The translations under genes and the position numbers were made by a program. DNA of 64,000 nucleotides, from assembly GCA_002007745.1 (NCBI GenBank), contig CP019882.1, forward strand, positions 5,146,001-5,210,000, given 5' to 3'. Positions 1 to 8,843 of this stretch are shown here, piece after piece. This DNA is from Mycolicibacterium litorale. GTDB lineage: Bacteria > Actinomycetota > Actinomycetes > Mycobacteriales > Mycobacteriaceae. Every line of letters starts with the position of its first letter. Positions within the stretch are counted from its first letter, which is position 1. A model generated the notes under the pieces. That model made no database searches. It saw only the letters and a list, made by a program, of their open reading frames with translations, and was not told the origin of the DNA.

Positions 1-1091
1 AACTCCAGCCGAGCCAGGTTCGCACCCAGGCAGTAGTGCACGCCCTGACCGAAACCCAAGTGCGGGTTACGTTTCCGGCCAACATCGAAGGTGTCGGCAT
101 CGTCGAAGACGGTCTCGTCGCGATTGGCCGAGCCCTCCCACACCAGCACCTTCTGACCCGCTCGGATGCGGCGGCCGCCGAGTTCGGTGTCGCGGGTGGC
201 GGTGCGCCGCTTCGACGGTGACGGCGACGTCCAGCGGATCATCTCTTCGACCGCCGTCGGCAACAACTCCGGATCGTCGCGCAGCCGCCGGTACTGGTCG
301 GGGTTCTGCGCCAGGGCCAGCAGCCCGCCGGCCACCCCGTTGCGCGTCGTCTCGGCTCCCGCGCTGAACAGCAGCGAGAAGAACATGTACAGCTCGAGGT
401 CGGACAGTGGATCAGTGCTGGCGTTGGCGACCACCGAGAGCATGTCGTCGCTTGGCTGCGCCCGCTTGGCCGCGATCAGCTCGGTGCCGTAGGCGTACAT
501 CCGCGAGCCGGCCTCCTCCACCGACTGCGTGCCGACCTCACCACGGCGGGAATCGCCGAAATCGAACGTCGGCTCGATCGCCCGGAACAGCCAATGCCGT
601 TCGGTTTCCGGCACTCCCAGCAGGATGCAGATCATCTGCATCGGCAACTCGGCGGCGACGTCGACCAGGAAGTCGAACGGCACACCGGGCTGCACGGCAT
701 CGAGCAGAGCCCGCGCCCGGGCCCGCAGATCGTCCTCGACCCGGCGGATCATCCGTGGGGTCAATCCCGAACTGACCAGACGGCGGATGTGGGTGTGCCG
801 CGGGTCGTCCATCATGTTGAGTACCTGCCCGGCCACCGGCAGATCCTGCAGGAGGGTGCCGCCGAACGGCCGCTCACCCCCGGTCACCGAGGAATAGGTG
901 TCCGCATCCCGCAGCACGGCCAGGGTTTCGGCGTGGGTGGCCACCGACCAGAAGCCTTCACCGTCCGGGGTGTTCGCGGTCGGCTCATGCCAGAACACCG
1001 GCGCCTCGCGGCGGTGTACCGCGAACAGGTGATGTGGGAAGCCGTCGGCGAAGTTGTCCAGGTCGGTGAAGTCGATGTCGGTGAGGGCCAT
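1..1091 (-). CDS. cyp126: Cytochrome P450 CYP126 family, C-terminus cut by window edge
   Basis: This is a heme monooxygenase read on the minus strand from ATG at 1091; about 363 residues are visible and the C-terminus lies beyond position 1. The N-terminus MALTDIDFTDLDNFADGFP, the I-helix AGAETTRN, the K-helix EEMIRW and the heme loop FGQGVHYCLGANLARLE are all present, so the heme-ligand cysteine is intact. The sequence matches my memory of M. tuberculosis CYP126 closely. It starts 4 bp after the purB stop, so the two are probably co-transcribed, as in Rv0777-Rv0778. The physiological substrate of CYP126 is not established; its place behind a purine gene is the only contextual hint. The family call is strong, the function open. 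Confidence 0.93.
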   Translation of the reverse strand, partial: MALTDIDFTDLDNFADGFPHHLFAVHRREAPVFWHEPTANTPDGEGFWSVATHAETLAVLRDADTYSSVTGGERPFGGTLLQDLPVAGQVLNMMDDPRHTHIRRLVSSGLTPRMIRRVEDDLRARARALLDAVQPGVPFDFLVDVAAELPMQMICILLGVPETERHWLFRAIEPTFDFGDSRRGEVGTQSVEEAGSRMYAYGTELIAAKRAQPSDDMLSVVANASTDPLSDLELYMFFSLLFSAGAETTRNGVAGGLLALAQNPDQYRRLRDDPELLPTAVEEMIRWTSPSPSKRRTATRDTELGGRRIRAGQKVLVWEGSANRDETVFDDADTFDVGRKRNPHLGFGQGVHYCLGANLARLE

Positions 1092-1095
1092 GGCG

Positions 1096-2523
1096 TCAGA
1101 GGATCGCGCCGGGGGTGTACTTGGCGGCATCGGGATACTGGCTCACCAGTCGGTCCACCGCGGCCACCACCGCGTCGACCTGGCTGCCCGCGGCGCCGGT
1201 GAATGCTTGTTTGTCGGCCAGCGCCGCGTCCAGCGCCGCCCGGTCCAGCGGCAGGCGGGGGTCGGCGGCCAACCGGTCCAGCAGGTCGGGCTCGGCGCCG
1301 CGTTCCCGCATGGCCAGCGCCACCGCGACGGCGTGTTCCTTGATCACCTCGTGCGCGGTCTCGCGGCCCACCCCGGCTCGCACCGCAGCGATCAGCACCT
1401 TGGTGGTGGCCAGGAACGGCAGGTAGCGGTCCAGTTCGCGCTGGATCACCGCCGGGTAGGCGCCGAACTCGTCGAGCACGGTCAGGAAGGTCTCGATCTG
1501 TCCGTCGATGGCGAAGAACGCGTCGGGCAGCGCGACCCGGCGCACCACCGAGCAGAACACGTCACCTTCGTTCCATTGCGCGCCGGCCAGCTCCGCGGCC
1601 ATCGAGGCGTAGCCCCGCAACACCACCTGCAGGCCGTTGACCCGCTCGCAGCTGCGGGTGTTCATCTTGTGCGGCATGGCCGAGGAGCCGACCTGGCCGG
1701 GCGCGAACCCTTCGGTGACGAGCTCATGGCCGGCCATCAGCCTGACGGTGTGGGCGAACGACGACGGCCCGGCGCCCAGCTGGACCAGGGCGGACACCAC
1801 GTCGTGGTCCAGGGAGCGTGGGTACACCTGCCCGACGCTGGCGAAAACCGCTGAGAATCCCAAGAATTCGGCGACTCGGCGTTCCAGCGTGGCCAGCCGG
1901 TCGGCGTCGCCGTCGAAGAGGTCCAGCATGTCCTGCGCGGTGCCCATCGGTCCTTTGATGCCGCGCAGCGGGTAGCGCTCGATCAGCTCGCGGATGCGGG
2001 TCAGCGCGATCAGCGTTTCCTCGGCGGCCGAGGCGAACCGCTTGCCCAGGGTGGTGGCCTGGGCGGCGACGTTGTGGCTGCGGCCGGCCATCACCAGGTC
2101 GCGGTAGGTGACCGCACGCTCGGCAAGCCGGGCTGCCACCGCGACACCGTGGGCGTGGACGAGTTCCAGCGACTTGCGGATCTGCAGCTGCTCGACGTTC
2201 TCGGTCAGGTCGCGGCTGGTCATGCCCTTGTGCACGTGTTCGTGACCGGCCAGGGCGTTGAACTCCTCGATGCGGGCCTTGACGTCGTGGCGGGTCACCC
2301 GCTCGCGGGCCGCGATCGAGCCGAGGTCGACCTGCTCGAGCACCCGCTCGTAGTCCTGCACGACACCGTCGGGCACTGAAACATTGGAGCCGCCCAGTTC
2401 CTGCTGGGCGCGCAGTACGGCCAGCCAGAGCCGACGTTCGGCGACGATCTTGGCCTCCGGTGACCAGATCGCCACCATCTCGCCGCTCGCGTACCGGTTG
2501 GCCAGGACATTCGGGATCGTCAC
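1096..2523 (-). CDS. purB: Adenylosuccinate lyase
   Basis: PurB catalyses two fumarate-releasing steps of purine synthesis: SAICAR to AICAR, and adenylosuccinate to AMP. The 475-residue product has the fumarase/aspartase superfamily signature GSSAMPHKMN at about residues 279-288 and the conserved MTSRDLTENVEQ segment near residue 100. I place the start at GTG 2523 (VTIPNVLANRYAS), the usual N-terminus of actinobacterial PurB. An ATG nine codons upstream (2550) would overlap the divergent DUF429 start and adds MAQTVSCQL, which is atypical. Only 25 bp separate purB from that divergent gene, so both promoters must be very compact. cyp126 follows directly. Confidence 0.96.
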   Translation of the reverse strand: MTIPNVLANRYASGEMVAIWSPEAKIVAERRLWLAVLRAQQELGGSNVSVPDGVVQDYERVLEQVDLGSIAARERVTRHDVKARIEEFNALAGHEHVHKGMTSRDLTENVEQLQIRKSLELVHAHGVAVAARLAERAVTYRDLVMAGRSHNVAAQATTLGKRFASAAEETLIALTRIRELIERYPLRGIKGPMGTAQDMLDLFDGDADRLATLERRVAEFLGFSAVFASVGQVYPRSLDHDVVSALVQLGAGPSSFAHTVRLMAGHELVTEGFAPGQVGSSAMPHKMNTRSCERVNGLQVVLRGYASMAAELAGAQWNEGDVFCSVVRRVALPDAFFAIDGQIETFLTVLDEFGAYPAVIQRELDRYLPFLATTKVLIAAVRAGVGRETAHEVIKEHAVAVALAMRERGAEPDLLDRLAADPRLPLDRAALDAALADKQAFTGAAGSQVDAVVAAVDRLVSQYPDAAKYTPGAIL

Positions 2524-2548
2524 AAGCTGACAGCTTACGGTTTGGGCC

Positions 2549-3271
2549 ATGCACTACGTCGGGGTCGACCTCGCCTGGGGTGAGCGCATGCCGACCGGGC
2601 TCGCCGTGGTCGACGACGCCGGCGTGCTGGTGTGGGTGGCAGCAGCCGGAGACGACGCCGACGTACTCGCCCAACTGGCGCCCTACGTCGAGGGTCCGTG
2701 CGTGGTGGCGATCGACGCTCCGCTGGTGGTGACCAATCCGGTCGGCACCCGGCCCTGCGAGATGGCGCTCAACCGGGACTTCCGCCGCTACGAGGCGGGC
2801 GCCCACCCGGCCAATACCGGGTTGGCGTGGTTCGCCGACGGCGGCCGCGGGGCGCGGCTGTGCCGGGCCATGGGCCTGCAGCTCGATCCGCACACCACGG
2901 GCTCGCGGCGTGCTCTGGAGGTTTATCCGCACGCGGCGGCGGTGGTGCTGTTCGGTTTGGACCGCACCCTGAAGTACAAGAACAAGCCCGGCCGCGACTT
3001 CGCCGGATTGCAGGCGGAGTTGCTGCGGCTCGCCGGCTTCATCGAGGCACTGCCCGACCTGTCGGTAACCGACCATCCCGGCTGGCTGCACCTTGTGGCA
3101 TCGGTCCGGTCGGCGACCCGCAAGGCGGAGCTGCGCCGGGTCGAGGATCCCCTGGATGCGGTGCTGTGCGCCTACGTCGCACGCTTTGCCACCGAGCGGC
3201 CCGCCGAGGTGACGATCTACGGCGACCCGGCCAGCGGCTGCATCATCACCCCGACGCCGAGGGCGAGGTGA
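2549..3271 (+). CDS. DUF429 family protein (predicted RNase H-like nuclease fold)
   Basis: A 240-residue protein opening with MHYVGVDLAWGE, the GVDxAWG motif of DUF429 proteins, whose fold resembles RNase H-type nucleases. Other visible conserved pieces are VAIDAPLVV (about 53-61), ALNRDFRRYEAGAHPAN, EVYPHAA and a late EDPLDAVLCAYVA with acidic residues that could bind metal. It is the counterpart of Rv0776c, divergent from purB, and is slightly shorter than I recall that protein to be. No substrate is known for the family in mycobacteria. The call rests on the N-terminal motif and on position; the enzymatic role is inference. Confidence 0.8.
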   Translation: MHYVGVDLAWGERMPTGLAVVDDAGVLVWVAAAGDDADVLAQLAPYVEGPCVVAIDAPLVVTNPVGTRPCEMALNRDFRRYEAGAHPANTGLAWFADGGRGARLCRAMGLQLDPHTTGSRRALEVYPHAAAVVLFGLDRTLKYKNKPGRDFAGLQAELLRLAGFIEALPDLSVTDHPGWLHLVASVRSATRKAELRRVEDPLDAVLCAYVARFATERPAEVTIYGDPASGCIITPTPRAR

Positions 3272-3275
3272 CGGC

Positions 3276-4295
3276 TCACGCGCGCAGGCCGGTCCACGCC
3301 TCCGAGGTGCCGGTCAGTCGGCTGACCTGCTCCAGGAACCGCCGCACCGTGGCCGGGTTGTCGTGCCGTTGCCATCCGAACGTCGTCGGCCGCTGGGCTC
3401 GGTCGTGCCAGAAGTGGCCGGGCTTGGATGCCGGCCGGGTGGCCACCAGCCATACCGCGGTGTCGGCGCCGTCGGCGACGTCGCGCAGCAGCGGCTTGGT
3501 GAGCATCCGAAACCGCGGCAGGTACTCGGCCACACCGGGGGTGTCCACCCAGCCGGGATGCATGCTCTCCACCCGGACATCGGTCCCGGCCAGCCTGCGC
3601 GCCCACGAGTCGGCGAGCACCACCTGCATCTTCTTGGTGCGGGCGTACACCCGCAGTCCGCTGTAACCGTGCCGCGACTCGAGATCGCCGGCCACCAGCG
3701 GTGAGCCGTACATGCCGCCGGAGGACACGAACACCACCGAGGCTCCGCCGGCGGCGCGCAGCAGCGGTAACAGCCGTTCGGTCATCAGGTGCGGGCCCAG
3801 CACGTGGGTGGCCAGCTGCAGCTCGTGTCCCTGCGGGGTCAGGGTGCGTTCTGTGGGCATGAGCCCGGCGTTGTGCACCAAACCGTTGAGGGCGGGCACC
3901 TGATTGGCGAAGTCGGCAGTCCACGCCCGCACCGCATCCAGATCGGAGACGTCGCAAACCTCTTCGGCCACCTCGGCTTCGGTGACCGACGAGCGGATCG
4001 CAGCAGCCGACTGCCGCACCTTCTGCGGGTCGCGGCCCACCAGGTGGACGGTGGCGCCGAGGCCGGCGAACGATTGTGCCATGGCCAGCCCGATGCCCGC
4101 GGTGGCTCCGGTGACCACCACGCGTTTGCCGAGCATTGCCCGCGGTTGCGCGTCGGCGGGCCACCAATGCCGGCGCAGGCCGGAGCCGAGCTTGCTGTAG
4201 CCGAGGATCAACGCCCGGTCCAGCACCCCGTCGAGCAGGTTGGTCGCCGGCCGGGTGAGCGGCGAGAAATCCATGCCTCGAACGTAACCGCTCAC
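3276..4295 (-). CDS. Short-chain dehydrogenase/reductase
   Basis: An NAD(P)-dependent SDR of about 332-339 residues. The Rossmann motif TGATAGIGLAMA lies near residue 65, NAG (in LVHNAGLM) near 145, and the catalytic YxxxK as YARTK near 225. A 60-residue N-terminal extension precedes the Rossmann fold, as in retinol-dehydrogenase-like SDRs. The GTG at 4295 overlaps the tetR stop codon (GTGA), suggesting translational coupling; ATG 4274 (MDFSPLTRP) is a good alternative. It is probably in one operon behind the TetR gene and may be its target. I do not recall this gene at this position in M. tuberculosis. The substrate cannot be deduced. Confidence 0.85.
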   Translation of the reverse strand: MSGYVRGMDFSPLTRPATNLLDGVLDRALILGYSKLGSGLRRHWWPADAQPRAMLGKRVVVTGATAGIGLAMAQSFAGLGATVHLVGRDPQKVRQSAAAIRSSVTEAEVAEEVCDVSDLDAVRAWTADFANQVPALNGLVHNAGLMPTERTLTPQGHELQLATHVLGPHLMTERLLPLLRAAGGASVVFVSSGGMYGSPLVAGDLESRHGYSGLRVYARTKKMQVVLADSWARRLAGTDVRVESMHPGWVDTPGVAEYLPRFRMLTKPLLRDVADGADTAVWLVATRPASKPGHFWHDRAQRPTTFGWQRHDNPATVRRFLEQVSRLTGTSEAWTGLRA

Positions 4296-4912
4296 ACCCG
4301 CATGGTGCGCTCGTCGATCGGCGCCAATACGTCGATCACGTCGACCAGCGTGGCCCGGGCGACCTGGCGCGGCCCGTCCCCGTCGGCGACCATCGCCGCC
4401 ACTGCCGCGCCGTCGACGGCGTTCACCAGCGCGGTCACCAACTCCACCCGCACGTTGCGGCCCGACCGGGAGATCGCCTCACCGACGGCTTCCACCCGCT
4501 GTTGCAGCAGCCGGCGCTGTACCTCGCGCAGGTCGGGCTGGCGGGCGCAGGCGATATAGCGTTCGTAGCGCGAGATCAGCTGCTCGCTGGTGCCCTCGCC
4601 GTCCAGGTCCCCGACCAGCAGGTCGACCAGCACATCGGCGGTCGCCTCGGTTCCCCGCCGGCGCCGGGGCAGCGCGTCGACTCGCACCCGCAACTGGGCG
4701 GTCTCCACCGCGGCCAGATACTCGACGGCCTTTTGCACCAGATCGTCCAAGGACGAGAAGTAGTAGGTCGTCGAGGCCAGCGGCAACTTGGCGCGCCTGG
4801 CCACCGCGCGATGCCGGACCGCCTCGAACCCGCCCTCGCACAGCAACTCGGCGGCGGCGCTGATCAGCGCATACCGTCGACGTTCTCCCTTGGGAGTAAC
4901 CGCTGCCGTCAC
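4292..4912 (-). CDS. TetR-family regulator (Rv0775-like)
   Basis: A 206-residue TetR-type repressor. The N-terminal helix-turn-helix spans roughly residues 15-55 (GGFEAVRHRAVARRAKLPLA, then STTYYFSSLDDL), followed by a helical ligand-binding domain. I chose GTG 4912 (VTAAVTPKGERRR), which matches the N-terminus of Rv0775. The ATG at 4945 would add 11 hydrophobic residues before the DNA-binding domain. It is transcribed divergently from the Tat esterase at 5013 with 100 bp between, and overlaps the downstream SDR, so both are candidate targets. No clear operator palindrome was seen in the gap. Confidence 0.85.
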   Translation of the reverse strand: MTAAVTPKGERRRYALISAAAELLCEGGFEAVRHRAVARRAKLPLASTTYYFSSLDDLVQKAVEYLAAVETAQLRVRVDALPRRRRGTEATADVLVDLLVGDLDGEGTSEQLISRYERYIACARQPDLREVQRRLLQQRVEAVGEAISRSGRNVRVELVTALVNAVDGAAVAAMVADGDGPRQVARATLVDVIDVLAPIDERTMRV

Positions 4913-5012
4913 GTTCAGCAATGCTGCCAGCAGCGCCACAGGCACATCGCTGTTTCACCGAATCATTAACCTCGCACCCGGGCGGGTGCGGTCCCGGTGG
5001 CAAGATGTCGGC

Positions 5013-5912
5013 ATGGCGAACCTGAGCCGCCGGGCGGTTTTGCGACTCGGTGCCGGGGCCGCTGCGGGCGCCGCCGGGGCCTTCGTGGCCGGCCGGGTGC
5101 TGGATTCCGCGGCACGTGTCGCGGATGCCGATGTCGCGATGACAGGCGTCGGTGCCCCGCTGCTCCCACCCGCGCCGCTGGAACCGGCGGCGGGGGTCCC
5201 GGCGCCGACCATGGTGACCGGATCGTTCAGCTCTGCTGCCCGCGGTGGCATCCAGACCAACTGGGCCATCGCCCGCCCGCCGGGACAGACGGCACCGTTG
5301 CGGCCGGTCATCGCTCTGCACGGGCGGTGGAGCGACGCGGCTCAGGTGATGGCGGGCGGGGTCGAGCAAGGCCTGGCTCAAGCCGTCGACGCCGGTCTGC
5401 CGCCGTTCGCGGTCGTGTCGGTCGACGGCGGCGAGACCTACTGGCACGATCGCGCGTCGGGTGACCACACCGGGTCGATGGTGCTCGACGAACTCATCCC
5501 GATGCTGGGCGGCCAGGGTCTGGACACCTCCCGGGTCGCGTTCCTGGGCTGGTCGATGGGCGGGTACGGGGCGCTGTTACTCGGCGCCCGGCTCGGCCCG
5601 GCCCGCACCGCGGCAATCACCGCGGTTAGTCCCGCGCTGTGGTTGTCCTCGGGGGCGGCGGCCCCCGGTGCGTTCGACGGTCCCGACGACTTCGCCGCCA
5701 ACACCGTGTTCGGCCTTCCCGCCCTGGCGTCGATCCCGATCCGGATCGACTGTGGCAACAGCGACCCGTTCTATGCGGCGACCAAACAATTCATCGCCCA
5801 GCTGCCCAATCCGCCGGCCGGTGGTTTCTCCCCTGGCGGTCACGACGGCGGGTATTGGAGCTCTCAGCTGCCCGGCGAACTGGCCTGGATGGCTCCCCTT
5901 CTGACGGCGTGA
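5013..5912 (+). CDS. Tat-exported alpha/beta-hydrolase esterase (Rv0774c-like)
   Basis: A 299-residue serine esterase of the esterase D/antigen 85-like type. The N-terminus SRRAVLRLGAGAAAGAAG is a twin-arginine signal followed by an Ala/Gly-rich hydrophobic stretch, so export or membrane anchoring is expected. The nucleophile elbow GWSMGG is visible near residue 190. A histidine in FSPGGHDGGYW (about 280) is the likely catalytic base, and the acid may be the Asp in CGNSDPF. The start ATG 5013 puts the RR motif at residues 6-7. It is the orthologue of Rv0774c, a reported esterase. A longer in-frame reading from 4788 overlaps tetR and lacks the signal at its end, so I reject it. Confidence 0.88.
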   Translation: MANLSRRAVLRLGAGAAAGAAGAFVAGRVLDSAARVADADVAMTGVGAPLLPPAPLEPAAGVPAPTMVTGSFSSAARGGIQTNWAIARPPGQTAPLRPVIALHGRWSDAAQVMAGGVEQGLAQAVDAGLPPFAVVSVDGGETYWHDRASGDHTGSMVLDELIPMLGGQGLDTSRVAFLGWSMGGYGALLLGARLGPARTAAITAVSPALWLSSGAAAPGAFDGPDDFAANTVFGLPALASIPIRIDCGNSDPFYAATKQFIAQLPNPPAGGFSPGGHDGGYWSSQLPGELAWMAPLLTA

Positions 5913-5923
5913 GCAACGCTCAC
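5909..5923. terminator. Compact hairpin shared by two convergent stop codons
   Basis: GTGAGC-AAC-GCTCAC forms a perfect 6-bp stem with a 3-nt loop. One arm contains the esterase TGA (5910-5912), the other the purD stop (5920-5922 on the minus strand). There is no T-tract, as is usual in mycobacteria. A bidirectional terminator is plausible, but the stem is short. Confidence 0.4.
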
Positions 5924-7191
5924 CTCAGTGTGATCCGGCCCTCTGCGGCCGCCAGCGCGATGTCACTGCGAAAGTGGCTGCCCGGCAACCGAATCGACGA
6001 GGCGATCCGGTAGGCCGCTGCGCGGGCGGCGACCAGGTCGGCGCCGGTGCCGACGACGGACAGCACCCGCCCGCCGGACGAGACGATCGAGCCGTCGTCA
6101 CGCCGGGTGGTGCCCGCGTGCAGGACGCCGTCGGCTTCCGAGCCGGTGATCACATCGCCGAGGCGGGGGCGGCCCGGATAGTTCTCGGCGGCGATCACCA
6201 CGGTCACCGCGTAGCCGTCGCGCCACCGCAGCGGACCGAAGTCGGCCAGTTTCCCGGTGGCCGTCGCATACAGCAGCTGCCCCAGCGCAGACTCCAACAG
6301 CGCCAACACGGCCTGCGTCTCCGGATCGCCGAAGCGGCAGTTGAATTCGACGACGGCCGGACCGCCGGAGGTCATCGCCAGCCCGGCGTAGAGCAGGCCG
6401 GAGAACGGGCAACCCCGCTGAACCAGTTCGGCCGCAACGGGTTCGACGACTTCGCTGACGATCGCGGCGGTCACCTCATCGGGCAGCCACGGTAGCGGCG
6501 AGTAAGCCCCCATGCCGCCGGTGTTGGGCCCGGCGTCGTTGTCGGCGACCCGCTTGAAATCCTGAGCCGGCAGCAGCGGGACCACGGTCGCGCCGTCGAC
6601 CAGACAGAACAGCGACACCTCGGGTCCGTCGAGGAAGGACTCCAGCAACACCGGGTGTCCGGAATCGAGCAGCGCCGCGGCATGGACGCGCGCCACGTCC
6701 CGGTCGGCGGTGACCACCACGCCCTTACCCGCGGCCAGCCCGTCGTCCTTGACCACCCAGGCGGGCTGGCCGGCGGCGGGCCCGAACCGGTCGAGGGCGG
6801 CGTCGAGGTGTGCGGGGTTGTCGACGGTCTCGCTGGTCGCGGTGCGCACGCCCGCCGCGGCCATCACATCCTTGGCGAAGGCTTTGGACCCTTCGATGCG
6901 GGCGGCGTCTTTGGACGGTCCGAAGCAGGCGATGCCCGCCGCGCGTACCGCATCGGCGACGCCGAGAACCAACGGCACTTCCGGGCCGACGACCACCAGG
7001 TCGATGTCGAGTTCGCGAGCCAGCCCGGTGACCGCCTCGGCCGAGGTGATGTCGACCTCGTGCTGCTCGGCCACCGCCGCCGTGCCGGCGTTGCCGGGCG
7101 CCACGGCCAGGTAGTCCACCTCCGGGTCCTTGCGCAGGCCCAGCAGCAGGGCGTGTTCGCGGGCACCGGATCCGATCACGAGGACGCGCAC
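5920..7191 (-). CDS. purD: Phosphoribosylamine--glycine ligase
   Basis: PurD joins phosphoribosylamine to glycine with ATP to give GAR, the second step of purine synthesis. The 423-residue protein opens with MRVLVIGSGAREHAL, the hallmark N-terminus. It continues with an ATP-grasp domain including VVKDDGLAAGKGV (about residues 145-158), NTGGMGAYSP (about 230) and VVEFNCRFGDPETQAVL (about 293). Length and motifs are standard. The start is GTG 7191. It faces the esterase convergently, as in Rv0772/Rv0774c, although the ggtA gene that sits there in M. tuberculosis is missing. The next minus-strand gene upstream, a carboxyltransferase, ends 26 bp away and may be co-transcribed. Confidence 0.97.
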   Translation of the reverse strand: MRVLVIGSGAREHALLLGLRKDPEVDYLAVAPGNAGTAAVAEQHEVDITSAEAVTGLARELDIDLVVVGPEVPLVLGVADAVRAAGIACFGPSKDAARIEGSKAFAKDVMAAAGVRTATSETVDNPAHLDAALDRFGPAAGQPAWVVKDDGLAAGKGVVVTADRDVARVHAAALLDSGHPVLLESFLDGPEVSLFCLVDGATVVPLLPAQDFKRVADNDAGPNTGGMGAYSPLPWLPDEVTAAIVSEVVEPVAAELVQRGCPFSGLLYAGLAMTSGGPAVVEFNCRFGDPETQAVLALLESALGQLLYATATGKLADFGPLRWRDGYAVTVVIAAENYPGRPRLGDVITGSEADGVLHAGTTRRDDGSIVSSGGRVLSVVGTGADLVAARAAAYRIASSIRLPGSHFRSDIALAAAEGRITLR

Positions 7192-7217
7192 AGGTTCACA
7201 CCCTAACGCCCGCCCCG

Positions 7218-8756
7218 TTACCAGGTGTCGACGAATCGCCTCGGGGGCGGCAGCTCGCCGCGGGCACCGGCCGCGGCCAGCGTCGCGCTGATCAGGCTGC
7301 GGGTGTCGGCGGGGTCGATGACGTCGTCGACCTCGAAGATCTGGGCCGCGTTGAGCGCCTTGGCGTTCTCCTCGAGTGCCGCGGTGGCCTGCCGGACGCG
7401 ATCCTCTCGTTCGGCGTCGTCGGCGATGGCCTCGAGTTCCTTGCGCATGCCCAGCCGTACGGCGCCCTCTAAGCCCATCGGGCCCAGGTGCGCACCCGGC
7501 CAGGCGACGGTCAGCAGCGGTTCGTGCAGACTGCCCCCGGTCATGGCCTGCGCACCGAGCCCGTAGCCGCGGCGCAGGATCACCGCCACCAGCGGGACCC
7601 GCAGCGCTGCGCCGGCGACCAGCAGCCGGGAGGCCCGGCGCACCAGTGCCTCACCTTCGGCGGCCGGGCCGACCATGTAGCCCGGGCAGTCGACGAGTGA
7701 GACGACCGGTAGCCCGAACGTGTCGCACAGTTGCAGAAAACGCGCCGCCTTGTCCGCCGCTGCGGCGGTGATGGCTCCGGCCATGACCATGGTGTTGTTG
7801 GCGATGACGCCGACCGGTCGTCCGTCGATGCGGGCCAGCGCGGTCACCATCTCGGGGGCGAACTTCTCCCGCAGGAATGTGACGGACCCTTGGTCGGCGA
7901 GCGTTTCGATGATCGGGGCGACGGGATACGCCCGCCGTGCGCGCTCAGGAATGGCTGTGCGCAAAGAGGTTTGGTCGACCACCGGTCCCGGCGCGGTTGG
8001 CGGCTGGAAGTAGCCCAGGAGCCGCTTGGTGACGGCGACGGCCTCGGCTTCGTCGGCGACGACGACGTCGACGACGCCGTTGGGTGCCTGCACCGAGATC
8101 GGGCCGACGGCGTCGGGTTCGATGTCGCCCAGCCCGCCGCCGGCGATCATCGCCGGGCCGCCCATCCCGATCGACGCGTCGGCGGTGGCGACGATGAGAT
8201 CCGAACATCCGGCGATCACCGCGTTGCCGGCAAAACAGCGCCCCTTGACGATCGCGATCCGCGGCACCACTCCGGACAGCGCCGCCCACAACTTGAACGC
8301 GCGGACCTCCAGCGAGGACACCGTCGGGTAATCGGTGTCCCCCGGCCGCCCACCACCGCCTTCGGCGAAGAAGACGGTGGGCAGGCGCAGTCGCTCGATG
8401 AGTTCGAAGAGCCGGTCCTTCTTACGGTGACCGAAGACGCCCTGGGTGCCGGCCAGCACCGTGTAGTCGTAGGACAGCACCGCGCACGGGTGACCGTCGA
8501 CAGCGGCCGTGCCGGCGACCAGGCCGTCGGCCGGGGTGCGGGCGATCAGGTCGGCCACCTCTCGGCGCTGGCGCTGGGCGGCGATCGCGAAGCGGCCGTA
8601 TTCGACGAAGGAGTCCGCGTCGACCAGGTCGGCGATGTTCTCGCGGGCCGTGCGGCCACCGGCGGCATGTCGGCGTTCGACGGCGTCGGGACGCGCTGCG
8701 TCTTCGGTCAGCGCCCGTCGGCATCGCAGTTCTTCGAGCTCCGGGCGGTCGGCCAT
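7218..8756 (-). CDS. Acyl-CoA carboxylase beta-subunit-like carboxyltransferase
   Basis: A 512-residue carboxyltransferase with crotonase-like N and C halves. Visible motifs are EGGGGRPGDTDYPT (about 150), the oxyanion-type IGMGGPAMIAGGGLG (about 205) and in the C half LVDCPGYMVGPAAEGEALVRR (about 360) with GLGAQAMTGG (about 410). This class transfers CO2 from biotin to an acyl-CoA. No biotin carboxylase or BCCP gene is adjacent, so its partner and substrate are unknown. Start ATG 8756 (MADRPELEELR) is supported by a TAGGAT -10 box ending 7 nt upstream, which would give a leaderless mRNA. A longer reading from 8909 would run over the divergent P450 start. It has no counterpart between purD and Rv0771 in M. 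tuberculosis. Confidence 0.85.
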   Translation of the reverse strand: MADRPELEELRCRRALTEDAARPDAVERRHAAGGRTARENIADLVDADSFVEYGRFAIAAQRQRREVADLIARTPADGLVAGTAAVDGHPCAVLSYDYTVLAGTQGVFGHRKKDRLFELIERLRLPTVFFAEGGGGRPGDTDYPTVSSLEVRAFKLWAALSGVVPRIAIVKGRCFAGNAVIAGCSDLIVATADASIGMGGPAMIAGGGLGDIEPDAVGPISVQAPNGVVDVVVADEAEAVAVTKRLLGYFQPPTAPGPVVDQTSLRTAIPERARRAYPVAPIIETLADQGSVTFLREKFAPEMVTALARIDGRPVGVIANNTMVMAGAITAAAADKAARFLQLCDTFGLPVVSLVDCPGYMVGPAAEGEALVRRASRLLVAGAALRVPLVAVILRRGYGLGAQAMTGGSLHEPLLTVAWPGAHLGPMGLEGAVRLGMRKELEAIADDAEREDRVRQATAALEENAKALNAAQIFEVDDVIDPADTRSLISATLAAAGARGELPPPRRFVDTW

Positions 8757-8763
8757 CAGCAGA

Positions 8764-8769
8764 ATCCTA
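8764..8769 (-). promoter_or_regulatory. Predicted -10 box for a leaderless carboxyltransferase mRNA
   Basis: On the minus strand TAGGAT is followed by 7 nt and then the ATG at 8756, the spacing expected when transcription begins at the start codon. No Shine-Dalgarno sequence precedes the ATG, which agrees with leaderless initiation. Confidence 0.45.
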
Positions 8770-8773
8770 TGGG

Positions 8774-8798
8774 CATACACTTGACTTGAAGGTGTATG
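8774..8798. promoter_or_regulatory. Inverted repeat in the carboxyltransferase/P450 divergent promoter
   Basis: CATACAC (8774-8780) and GTGTATG (8792-8798) are perfect 7-bp inverted arms around an 11-bp spacer. The site lies between two divergent genes and just upstream of the minus-strand -10 box. It is a plausible operator, possibly for the TetR gene at 10489. Confidence 0.5.
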
Positions 8799-8843
8799 GT
8801 CGTCTCCAAGGTGTGCTACATCACATGAACAGCGAGGGAGAAC